From Deltaproteobacteria bacterium (GTDB lineage Bacteria > Desulfobacterota_B > Binatia > UBA9968), in the NCBI GenBank assembly GCA_022545745.1, contig JACZQL010000160.1, positions 1 through 5,145 of the forward strand: a stretch of DNA of 5,145 nt, given 5' to 3'. This document shows positions 1 to 5,145 of this stretch, piece after piece. Position 1 is the stretch's first letter, and each line of letters opens with the position of its first letter. Both the position numbers and the translations under genes were made by a program. Below the pieces are notes generated by a model, which saw only the letters and a list, made by a program, of their open reading frames with translations, searched no databases and was not told the origin of the DNA.

Positions 1-1001
1 CGCTCATGTAGATATTTCACCTTTTCTGTGACGGTCTTCGGACTCCCACAAATGACCACCCCTTCCGCCTTCAGCTGCTCCCAAGACCGCAGGTAACGGA
101 TATTGCCCTTCGGATCATAGAACCTCGCCAAGGCCGCAGGTGGAGCAAATCCTGAGGGGGCAAAAAATCCAACGGGTCGCTTGCGGTTAAGGTACCAGAG
201 GAGTTTCTTCCCTACCTCCTCAGCTTGTTGATCGGTCTCACCGGTATAACAGAGTCCCAGATAAGCGAACTTTTCCGATCCTGGTTCACGATACCCCATC
301 TCTCGACAGCGATCGCGGTATCTTTTAAAAAGGGCATCCGTCTGGTCGTAGGAGGTGAGAAACGCGCAAAAGGTATATTGGTGGTCGGCCACCCAGGGGG
401 CACCGTCCGGGCTGGTTCCCGTAATCCAGATGGGCGGGTGTGGTTGTTGATAAGGCCGTGGCCAGGGATTCACGTAGCGAAAGTGAAAGTGTTTCCCTTC
501 CCAGTTGAAGACCTCCTGAGCGGTCCACGCCTTTAGAATCAGGTCATGGGCCTCCTGCATCCGTTCACGGGTGTGGGAGGGATTGGTATTTGCAGGGTGA
601 ATTTCGGTCCCCACCCCCCGGACGAAGCCAATGATCATTCGGCCACCGGATAACACATCAAGCATCGCTGCTTCTTCCGCCACTTGGATAGGATTGCGGT
701 GTGCCAAGGGATAGCCGACAATGGCAATCTTCGCCCGTTTGGTCCGTCGAATCAGGGCTGCAGCGGTGATGGAACAGTTCACGTTTAAACAGGTGGCCGT
801 CGCGTGATGCTCATTGAGCATGATATTCAGGCCCAACTCATCTGCGTATTCATACTCATCCAGGTACCTCTGGTAGAGCTCGTACCCTTTGCGGGGATCG
901 TAGTACTTGTTGGGGAGGGTCACACGCATCGCCCCATAACGATCCTCGATATCCTCAGGGAGGAAAGGATAAGGCATCTCGGTAAAATGATAAGCCAACA
1001 T
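1..1001 (-). CDS. Luciferase-like flavin-dependent monooxygenase, C-terminus cut by window edge
   Basis: The frame is open from an ATG at 1001 down to base 1, giving 333 codons with no stop, so the C-terminus lies outside the window. The family (bacterial luciferase-like, LLM) is a TIM barrel that uses reduced FMN or F420 to oxygenate or oxidise small organic substrates in the cytoplasm. Visible signatures are NEHH at residues 63-66, the block AEEAAMLDVLSGGR at 108-121 followed by GFVRG, PPIWITG at 189-195, and the late motif GVVICGSPKTVTEKV at 314-328, typical of the C-terminal helix region. Full members are usually about 340-400 residues, so only a few dozen are probably missing. The start is supported by GAGAGGAG nine bases upstream. 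It is the last visible gene of the minus-strand operon, 17 bases after the hydrolase stop. The substrate and the choice of FMN or F420 cannot be read from sequence. Confidence 0.93.
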   Translation of the reverse strand, partial: MLAYHFTEMPYPFLPEDIEDRYGAMRVTLPNKYYDPRKGYELYQRYLDEYEYADELGLNIMLNEHHATATCLNVNCSITAAALIRRTKRAKIAIVGYPLAHRNPIQVAEEAAMLDVLSGGRMIIGFVRGVGTEIHPANTNPSHTRERMQEAHDLILKAWTAQEVFNWEGKHFHFRYVNPWPRPYQQPHPPIWITGTSPDGAPWVADHQYTFCAFLTSYDQTDALFKRYRDRCREMGYREPGSEKFAYLGLCYTGETDQQAEEVGKKLLWYLNRKRPVGFFAPSGFAPPAALARFYDPKGNIRYLRSWEQLKAEGVVICGSPKTVTEKVKYLHE

Positions 1002-1010
1002 ACCGTTTCA

Positions 1011-1018
1011 CTCCTCTC
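1011..1018 (-). promoter_or_regulatory. Ribosome binding site of the luciferase-like gene
   Basis: On the minus strand GAGAGGAG directly follows the TAA of the upstream hydrolase and sits nine bases before the ATG at 1001. This fixes the start and suggests translational coupling within the operon. Confidence 0.8.
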
Positions 1019-1813
1019 TTAAAGCAGAAATTCCGTCACGGCGCGGACAAATTCTCCAGGCTGCTCGATGTGTGGATAGTGACCGGCACGAGGAATGAGG
1101 CTAAACCTTGAGCCTGAAATAGCCTCATGATAGGCACGCCCATACTCCGGTGTGACAACGCGATCGCTCTCTCCCCAAACCACGAGGGTGGGAACCTTGA
1201 TTCGCGCCAGTCGCCGTCTAAGCTTTGGGTTATGCATGAATGGCCTCCAACCCAACATGAGAACCGTCTGCCGATCCCTCAGCACCTTCAAGAGTTCTTC
1301 GTGGCTCAAGTCCGGTGCCCCCGGGGCCTTCATCTTCTTGGCTCCTGCGGGATCATGCCAGGTCAAACGAATCCATTCATCGTATGAAAGGACGAAAATA
1401 TCTGCGATATCCCGCACCCATGGATCAGAGATCTTAATACCCACGCAATCAGCGAGAATAAGTTTCTGTAAGTGACTCTGAGACCGTACCGCCATCTCCG
1501 CAGCGACCCAACCACCGAATCCACTCCCCAACAGGTTGACCTCACCCAAATTCAGTTGCTCCACTAGGTCGAGGAAGATATAGGCCAGGTCATCGACGCT
1601 CTCGACCCATTCGGGAAGCTCCGAACCGCCAACACCGGGCAACGAAGGGATTAATACGCGAAACTGTTCAGCCAGACTTTCATGGAACGGCAACACCTGA
1701 CGGCCAACTTCCTCTCCGTGGAGGACCACCAGTGGAGGACCCTCTCCCTTCTCCCGCAGTGCCACGGTTACGCCACCAACGCTAACCTGTTCTTGCCGCC
1801 AATCTGTTGCCAT
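1019..1813 (-). CDS. Alpha/beta hydrolase-fold protein lacking the nucleophile serine
   Basis: This is a complete 264-residue single-domain alpha/beta hydrolase, a normal length for the family. The oxyanion-hole motif LHG is at 31-33, and PSLPGVGGSELPEW at 56-69 is the usual strand and loop before the elbow. The elbow reads LLGSGFGGW at 94-102. Aligned on G-x-S-x-G, the nucleophile position (98) is Gly, and the only nearby serine is one residue early (Ser97). The acid Asp217 (WGESD) and the His245 (AGHYPHIEQP) are both present. No signal peptide is visible, so it is probably cytoplasmic. It lies between the two other operon genes, with gaps of 15 and 17 bases. The fold is certain. Activity is not: it could be a hydrolase with a shifted serine, a non-hydrolytic enzyme that uses the Asp-His pair, or a ligand-binding protein. 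The start has a GAGG site four bases upstream, rather close. Confidence 0.93.
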   Translation of the reverse strand: MATDWRQEQVSVGGVTVALREKGEGPPLVVLHGEEVGRQVLPFHESLAEQFRVLIPSLPGVGGSELPEWVESVDDLAYIFLDLVEQLNLGEVNLLGSGFGGWVAAEMAVRSQSHLQKLILADCVGIKISDPWVRDIADIFVLSYDEWIRLTWHDPAGAKKMKAPGAPDLSHEELLKVLRDRQTVLMLGWRPFMHNPKLRRRLARIKVPTLVVWGESDRVVTPEYGRAYHEAISGSRFSLIPRAGHYPHIEQPGEFVRAVTEFLL

Positions 1814-1816
1814 AGG

Positions 1817-1822
1817 TCCTCT
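1817..1822 (-). promoter_or_regulatory. Ribosome binding site, closely spaced, for the 1019-1813 hydrolase
   Basis: AGAGGA on the minus strand lies only three bases before the ATG at 1813, inside the 15-base gap after the upstream TGA. The spacing is shorter than optimal. Initiation may depend on ribosomes finishing the upstream gene. Confidence 0.5.
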
Positions 1823-1828
1823 AACGAA

Positions 1829-2737
1829 TCAATGATTCTTAAAAAAGTCGATGGCTAGGGAATTGAACGCTTCAGCATGCTCGATATGAGAGCAATGTCG
1901 GGATCGCTCAAATACCCTGGCCTGTGATCCCGGGATCTCTTCTTGCAATTCATTTACATAACTTGGCAAACGCAAAAGATCCTCCGCTCCGCCCATGATG
2001 AACACCGGACAGCGAATTTTGCCGTAGTCTGGTCGCGCTGGACGAAAGCCTCGGACCTCCCCTTTTGGGGCCAGCCGCGCCACAGCACAGGCCTCCCAAA
2101 CTCCCGGCTCCCGACTGGCTTGCCATCGTTCTTCCACAAGGTCATCGGCCCACCAGCGCTCATCATAAAAGAGAACCCGTAATATCTCCTGCATTTCCTC
2201 CCGTTTCCCGTCATAACCTGTAAGCACCTTACGGGCATCGTTGTCTGGCGCTCTTCCACCCCCGCTCACCACAATCACCGAACGAACATGGAATCCCCAT
2301 TCTTGCTTTGCGGCCATTTGGAGCACGAAACCTCCACCAAAAGAGTTCCCCACGAGGTGTACCGGTCCGAGGCCGAGGGTTTCCAAAAACCGGCGCAAGT
2401 GGCCAGCCCGAAAACCGGCAGTGTCCGTGAAACTATGAACCAGGTCAGTTCGTCCAAAACCAACCATATCCGGCGCCACCACACGAAAGTGCTTGCCCAA
2501 TTCAGCGATGCTGTAGCGCCAACTGAATTCCGCCCGAGCGCCAAACTCCCCACTATGAACTAGCAGAACCGAGGCAAGATCATTGGCTGCACTTGCTGGC
2601 TTGGCCTCCAGATAGTGGGTGGTGATATCTCCCACCTGGATGTAACTGCTGTTAACGCCTTCGGGTAAATTTTCTGCTAGCCGACGCTCCATATTCACGG
2701 GCATTTCCAGGTTGGAAAGTAGCTTGAATGAATCCAT
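1829..2737 (-). CDS. Alpha/beta hydrolase, meta-cleavage-product hydrolase-like
   Basis: A 302-residue alpha/beta hydrolase with a complete catalytic triad: Ser132 in GNSFGG (130-135), Asp253 in MGGAED (248-253), and His281 in SRHCSHIEHAEAF (279-291). The oxyanion region is VHSGEFGA (60-67) instead of the usual HGG form. VVAPDMVGFGRTD (86-98) is the normal strand and loop. The end HIEHAEAFNSLAIDFF resembles my memory of the C-terminus of BphD-type C-C bond hydrolases, which cleave ring-fission products of aromatic compounds. That suggests a C-C or ester hydrolase, but the substrate is unknown. Residues 140-240 form the variable lid. The ATG at 2737 is preceded by an in-frame TGA two codons upstream, so no longer form is possible from upstream. 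No convincing Shine-Dalgarno is seen, and internal ATGs at codons 12 and 16 are no better. It is the first gene of the minus-strand operon. Confidence 0.92.
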   Translation of the reverse strand: MDSFKLLSNLEMPVNMERRLAENLPEGVNSSYIQVGDITTHYLEAKPASAANDLASVLLVHSGEFGARAEFSWRYSIAELGKHFRVVAPDMVGFGRTDLVHSFTDTAGFRAGHLRRFLETLGLGPVHLVGNSFGGGFVLQMAAKQEWGFHVRSVIVVSGGGRAPDNDARKVLTGYDGKREEMQEILRVLFYDERWWADDLVEERWQASREPGVWEACAVARLAPKGEVRGFRPARPDYGKIRCPVFIMGGAEDLLRLPSYVNELQEEIPGSQARVFERSRHCSHIEHAEAFNSLAIDFFKNH

Positions 2738-2766
2738 GTGTCAACTCGTTCACCCACGGGAAGATT

Positions 2767-2849
2767 GCAAGGCGCATAGAGCATAGCGCAAAGCGGAAAC
2801 AGATGGCAAAATGCAACGAGCACCAATTAGGACGCTACGCGCTTAGCGC
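2767..2849. repeat. Degenerate heptad repeats beginning GCA, and a GCGC-rich trio
   Basis: Units of exactly seven bases start with GCA at 2767, 2774, 2781 and 2788 (consensus GCATAGC). A further GCA series has the same period at 2806, 2813 and 2820, offset by four bases from the first. A third, weaker trio at 2829, 2836 and 2843 shares GC-rich unit ends and contains the inverted repeat CGCTA/TAGCG (2833-2848). The first series is clear, the later ones are more decayed. They lie directly upstream of the 1829-2737 gene. Confidence 0.6.
2780..2809 (-). promoter_or_regulatory. Candidate sigma-70-type promoter of the minus-strand operon
   Basis: Read on the minus strand, TTGCCA (2809-2804) matches the -35 consensus at five of six bases. 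After 18 bases, TATGCT (2785-2780) matches the -10 consensus at four of six. Transcription would begin near 2773, giving a leader of about 36 bases before the ATG at 2737. The -10 element lies inside the GCA heptads, so the match may be a by-product of the repeats. Confidence 0.25.
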
Positions 2850-2866
2850 ATTCCACTCTGCTCCCC

Positions 2867-2908
2867 GCGATCCTCGATCTTCGATCGTCTATCTGCGATT
2901 TTTAATCT
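2867..2908. repeat. Six degenerate tandem heptads, consensus TCGATCT
   Basis: Six units of seven bases run without gaps from 2867, starting at 2867, 2874, 2881, 2888, 2895 and 2902. All keep a core of the form xxxATxx, and the first three each contain GATC (2869, 2876, 2883), spaced exactly seven bases apart. Divergence increases to the right. Confidence 0.75.
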
Positions 2909-2912
2909 TCCC

Positions 2913-2954
2913 TACTCAATACTCAGCACTTGTTACTCATTGCTCATTGCTCAA
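2913..2954. repeat. Six degenerate tandem heptads, consensus TACTCAT
   Basis: Six contiguous seven-base units start at 2913, 2920, 2927, 2934, 2941 and 2948. Five of them keep the core CTCA at unit positions 3-6, and the third (CACTTGT) is the most diverged. A four-base spacer separates this block from the TCGATCT block, and both blocks are 42 bases long. Confidence 0.78.
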
Positions 2955-3146
2955 TTCCGTGCAGGCCCCCTTCGCCCTCAGACGCGGAGCCGAGTGAACG
3001 ACGACACGGTAGGCGAGCTGAAGACTCGTCTCCGAGGAGTCAATTCCTATCGGTGGCCTGCTTCTAAGGCTAGGGTTAAACCGACCAAGCCGAGCAGACA
3101 AAACTATTCACTTTCCAGCGGTTTCCATGCTAGTGTTTGATGCAAG

Positions 3147-3153
3147 AAGGAGG
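3147..3153 (+). promoter_or_regulatory. Strong ribosome binding site that sets the aldolase start
   Basis: AAGGAGG lies nine bases before the ATG at 3163. An in-frame ATG at 3127 would place this site inside the coding sequence, has no site of its own, and would add twelve residues unlike the family. The start at 3163 is therefore preferred. Confidence 0.88.
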
Positions 3154-3162
3154 ACACGGATC

Positions 3163-3966
3163 ATGAATTGGGGAATGCAAAACAGACTTGCAAGAATCAT
3201 CAAACCTGACGATGGCCGGGCTGTGATGCTGGCAGTTGACCACGGTTACTTCCTTGGACCTACGGGAGGATTGGAAGAGCCTCGCAAAACTATCCAACCT
3301 CTTCTCCCCTACGCGGATTCCATTATGCTCACGCGCGGCGTGCTACGGACTTCGGTGGATGCCAGGTCAACGGCGCCTGTGGTCCTGAGAGTCTCTGGCG
3401 GGAACAGTATCTTAAAGGAACTCTCCAATGAGGACATCACGGTTTCCATCGATGATGCCATTCGCCTCAACGTCTCCGCCATGGCCCTGTCGATCTTTGT
3501 AGGTTCGGAATTCGAGAAACAAACCCTCATCAGTCTGACGAGGTTAGTGGACGAGGGAGAGAAGTACGGGATTCCTATCCTGGCGGTGACTGCGGTCGGT
3601 AAAGATATGGTTCGGGATGCCCGCTATTTGAGCTTGGCCTGCAGAATAGCGGCAGAGTTAGGAGCTCATATCGTCAAGACTTATTATTGTGACGAGTTTG
3701 AGAAGATCGTGGGAAGTTGTCCCATCCCTGTGATCATCGCCGGAGGGACAAAAATCCCGGAAAGAGAAGCCCTGGAGCTCGCCTTCAATGCCGTTCAGGG
3801 AGGTGCCGTGGGTGTAGACATGGGTCGAAACATCTTTCAATCAGACAATCCCGTGGGAATGATTCAGGCGGTACGGGCCATCGTGCATGAAAATGCCTCG
3901 GTACAGCAGGCTTACAAAATTTACGAGGGCTCAAAGGGGCCCAAGGCCCGTAGGGCTGCGGGTTAA
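3163..3966 (+). CDS. lsrF: LsrF-family class I aldolase/thiolase
   Basis: A 267-residue TIM-barrel protein of the DeoC/FbaB-like class I aldolases, matching what I remember of E. coli LsrF along nearly its whole length: WGMQNRLARI (3-12), AVDHGYFLGPT (24-34), VLRVSGGNSIL (74-84), VGKDMVRDARY (145-155), VKTYY (171-175), IIAGG (191-195) and GVDMGRNIFQSDNP (217-230). Lys172 in KTYY corresponds to the Schiff-base lysine of LsrF, and IIAGG and GRNIF form the phosphate site. LsrF transfers an acetyl group from 3-hydroxy-5-phosphooxypentane-2,4-dione to CoA, the last step of autoinducer-2 breakdown. E. coli LsrF begins about 31 residues earlier, and that N-terminal extension is absent here. With no other lsr genes in the window, the substrate may be another phosphorylated ketose, and fructose-bisphosphate-type aldolase activity remains possible. 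It is first in the plus-strand pair, probably co-transcribed with the dehydrogenase. Confidence 0.92.
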   Translation: MNWGMQNRLARIIKPDDGRAVMLAVDHGYFLGPTGGLEEPRKTIQPLLPYADSIMLTRGVLRTSVDARSTAPVVLRVSGGNSILKELSNEDITVSIDDAIRLNVSAMALSIFVGSEFEKQTLISLTRLVDEGEKYGIPILAVTAVGKDMVRDARYLSLACRIAAELGAHIVKTYYCDEFEKIVGSCPIPVIIAGGTKIPEREALELAFNAVQGGAVGVDMGRNIFQSDNPVGMIQAVRAIVHENASVQQAYKIYEGSKGPKARRAAG

Positions 3967-4005
3967 TTTAATTAGGTTGCGGCCAAGAAAGCTGTAGGCC
4001 AATCC

Positions 4006-5034
4006 ATGCGTGTTGCAATGTATTACAACAACCGGGATGTGCGGCTGGAGGAACTCCCTGTGCCCTCCATCGGTCCCGGTGAGTTGCTGATACGCATAAA
4101 GGCCAGCGGCATCTGCGGCACCGACGTCATGGAGTGGTACCGCATAAGAAAGGCACCGTTGGTCCTCGGGCATGAGATCGCAGGCGAGGTGGTCAGCACG
4201 GCCAAGGGAGTCAAGCAGTATCAACCTGGAGATCGGGTTTTTGTCTCCCACCACGTCCCCTGTAACAGCTGCCGTTATTGTCTAAGCGGCCACCATTCGG
4301 TATGCGATACCCTACGCACGACTCATTTCGACCCGGGCGGTTTTGCCGAATTCATCCGTGTTCCTAAGATTAATGTGGAAACGGGTACGTTCTTTCTGCC
4401 AGAAGAGCTGTCCTTCGAAGAGGGCTCGTTCATTGAGCCGCTGGCCTGCGTCGTCAGGGCACAGAGGTTCGCGAAGCTCCGCGCCAAGCAGAGTGTCCTG
4501 GTTATTGGGAGCGGTATTTCCGGTTTGCTTCACATTCAGTTGGCCAAGGCGCGTGGTGCCGGGCCTGTCATGGCAACGGATATCAACGAGTTTCGATTAA
4601 AGGCCGCCAAGGAGCTGGGCGCCGATACCACAATCGCTGCTAGCGATGATGTGATTGCAACACTGCGTGAAGCCAATGAGGGACGTCTCGCGGATCTGGT
4701 CATCGTGTGTACCGGGGCCCAGGCAGCGATCAGGCAAGCAATAGAGTCCGTAGAACGAGGGGGAACGCTCCTCTTTTTTGCCCCTGCGCCGGAAGGCGTC
4801 GAAGTACCCATCCCTATCTACGAATACTGGCGCAACGAAATTACCATCACCACCTCTTACGCGGGTAGCCCCCAGGATATCACCGAGTCCATAGAACTTC
4901 TTAGGAACCGCCAGGTTCGGGTTCGTGAGATGATTTCGCACCGCCTTAGTCTGGCGGAAGCTGGAGTTGGTTTTCAACTGGTGGCTCAGGCCGAAGACTC
5001 CATTAAAGTCATTATCGAACCCGACCGTCCCTGA
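4006..5034 (+). CDS. Zinc-dependent medium-chain alcohol/polyol dehydrogenase
   Basis: A complete 342-residue MDR-family dehydrogenase, the usual length. The N-terminal GroES-like domain shows the catalytic zinc ligands Cys37 (GICGTD, 35-40), His56-Glu57 (GHE) and Glu144 (IEPLAC, 143-148). The structural zinc is bound by Cys86, Cys89, Cys92 and Cys100. The Rossmann domain has GSGISG (168-173) with Asp192 at the end of the second strand, which in this family favours NAD over NADP. The pattern is that of sorbitol, threonine or butanediol dehydrogenases, oxidising a secondary alcohol to a ketone, but I cannot choose the substrate. The start fits the family opening MRVAMYY. The upstream sequence has only a weak TAGG at 3995-3998, so translation may be helped by the aldolase gene ending 39 bases before. 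The pairing suggests oxidation of a polyol or sugar whose phosphorylated product the aldolase splits. A kinase would then be expected nearby. Confidence 0.95.
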   Translation: MRVAMYYNNRDVRLEELPVPSIGPGELLIRIKASGICGTDVMEWYRIRKAPLVLGHEIAGEVVSTAKGVKQYQPGDRVFVSHHVPCNSCRYCLSGHHSVCDTLRTTHFDPGGFAEFIRVPKINVETGTFFLPEELSFEEGSFIEPLACVVRAQRFAKLRAKQSVLVIGSGISGLLHIQLAKARGAGPVMATDINEFRLKAAKELGADTTIAASDDVIATLREANEGRLADLVIVCTGAQAAIRQAIESVERGGTLLFFAPAPEGVEVPIPIYEYWRNEITITTSYAGSPQDITESIELLRNRQVRVREMISHRLSLAEAGVGFQLVAQAEDSIKVIIEPDRP

Positions 5035-5145
5035 ATGGGAAAATTAAGCCACGGGGACCCTTCTCTCTAATTGCCACGATGAGCGAGCGTTTTGGAACTT
5101 GTGTGAGGCAGTCTGCTAAAGTAAATCGCACCACTGGATTCTTCT

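Larger units (their letters stand above)
2738..3162. other. Divergent intergenic region without a credible gene
   Basis: These 425 bases separate the starts of two divergent gene sets, so they must carry the promoters for both. The left 190 bases are filled with degenerate 7-base tandem repeats (separate entries). The right part, 2955-3146, is mixed sequence with short inverted repeats such as GACTC/GAGTC at 3023-3041 and GGTT-A-AACC at 3074-3082, which could be operators but are too short to call. Open frames crossing the gap (2728-2997 and 2940-3140, plus strand) read through repeats, lack ribosome binding sites and have no recognisable protein character. I see no convincing plus-strand promoter, riboswitch or tRNA. 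Confidence 0.7.

Noticed and set aside
225..536. Plus-strand frames inside the luciferase-like gene
   Set aside because: They are shadows of the minus-strand coding sequence, which is open throughout and matches a known family.
2767..2954. CRISPR array
   Set aside because: The units are seven bases long, contiguous and degenerate, with no spacers, and no cas genes are in view.
2728..2997. Plus-strand 89-codon open frame across the intergenic repeats
   Set aside because: It overlaps the start of the minus-strand hydrolase, reads through heptad repeats, has no ribosome binding site, and the protein has no family character.
2940..3140. Plus-strand 66-codon open frame before the aldolase
   Set aside because: It starts inside the TACTCAT repeat block, lacks a ribosome binding site, and its arginine- and serine-rich product resembles nothing recognisable.
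3127..3162. Longer aldolase form starting at ATG 3127
   Set aside because: The strong AAGGAGG site at 3147-3153 is correctly spaced for ATG 3163 and would be inside the longer reading. The extra twelve residues do not resemble the N-terminus of LsrF.
5035..5078. Terminator after the dehydrogenase
   Set aside because: No stem-loop of useful length followed by a T run is present. The GGGGACCC stretch cannot fold into a workable hairpin.
5079..5145. Possible start of another plus-strand gene, open for 22 codons to the window edge
   Set aside because: No ribosome binding site precedes the ATG, and 22 codons are too few to judge. It needs sequence beyond the window.

Overview
The window (about 55% GC by eye) looks like a chromosomal segment of a free-living, probably environmental bacterium. 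It carries two short divergent gene sets on either side of a 425-base gap. There are no rRNA, tRNA, CRISPR, phage or transposase signals. The gene content (luciferase-like flavin oxidoreductase with two alpha/beta hydrolases, an LsrF-type aldolase and a zinc dehydrogenase) is common in uncultivated soil, sediment or sponge-associated lineages, but the sequence alone does not fix the phylum.

Left arm, minus strand, transcribed from about 2737 towards 1: an alpha/beta hydrolase resembling meta-cleavage-product hydrolases (1829-2737), a second alpha/beta hydrolase (1019-1813), and a luciferase-like monooxygenase (1-1001) whose C-terminus runs off the window edge. The gaps are 15 and 17 bases, so this is almost certainly one operon. 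The likely logic is oxidative plus hydrolytic breakdown of an organic substrate. The middle hydrolase is unusual: the nucleophile-elbow serine is replaced by glycine (GSGFG), while the acid Asp and the His are kept.

Centre, 2738-3162: no credible gene. Positions 2767-2954 hold a set of degenerate heptanucleotide tandem repeats in several blocks with different consensus sequences but the same 7-base period. A weak candidate promoter for the left operon lies in the same place. Between the repeats and the right arm there are only short inverted repeats.

Right arm, plus strand: an LsrF-family class I aldolase/thiolase (3163-3966; the start is fixed by a strong ribosome binding site) followed 39 bases later by a zinc-dependent, NAD-type medium-chain alcohol/polyol dehydrogenase (4006-5034). 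These probably form a carbohydrate or polyol catabolic unit. No lsrK, lsrG, lsrR or Lsr transporter is present in the window, so an autoinducer-2 role is not established. The last 111 bases contain nothing firmly assignable.

The most notable observations are the multi-block heptad repeat region and the serine-less alpha/beta hydrolase inside an otherwise normal catabolic operon.
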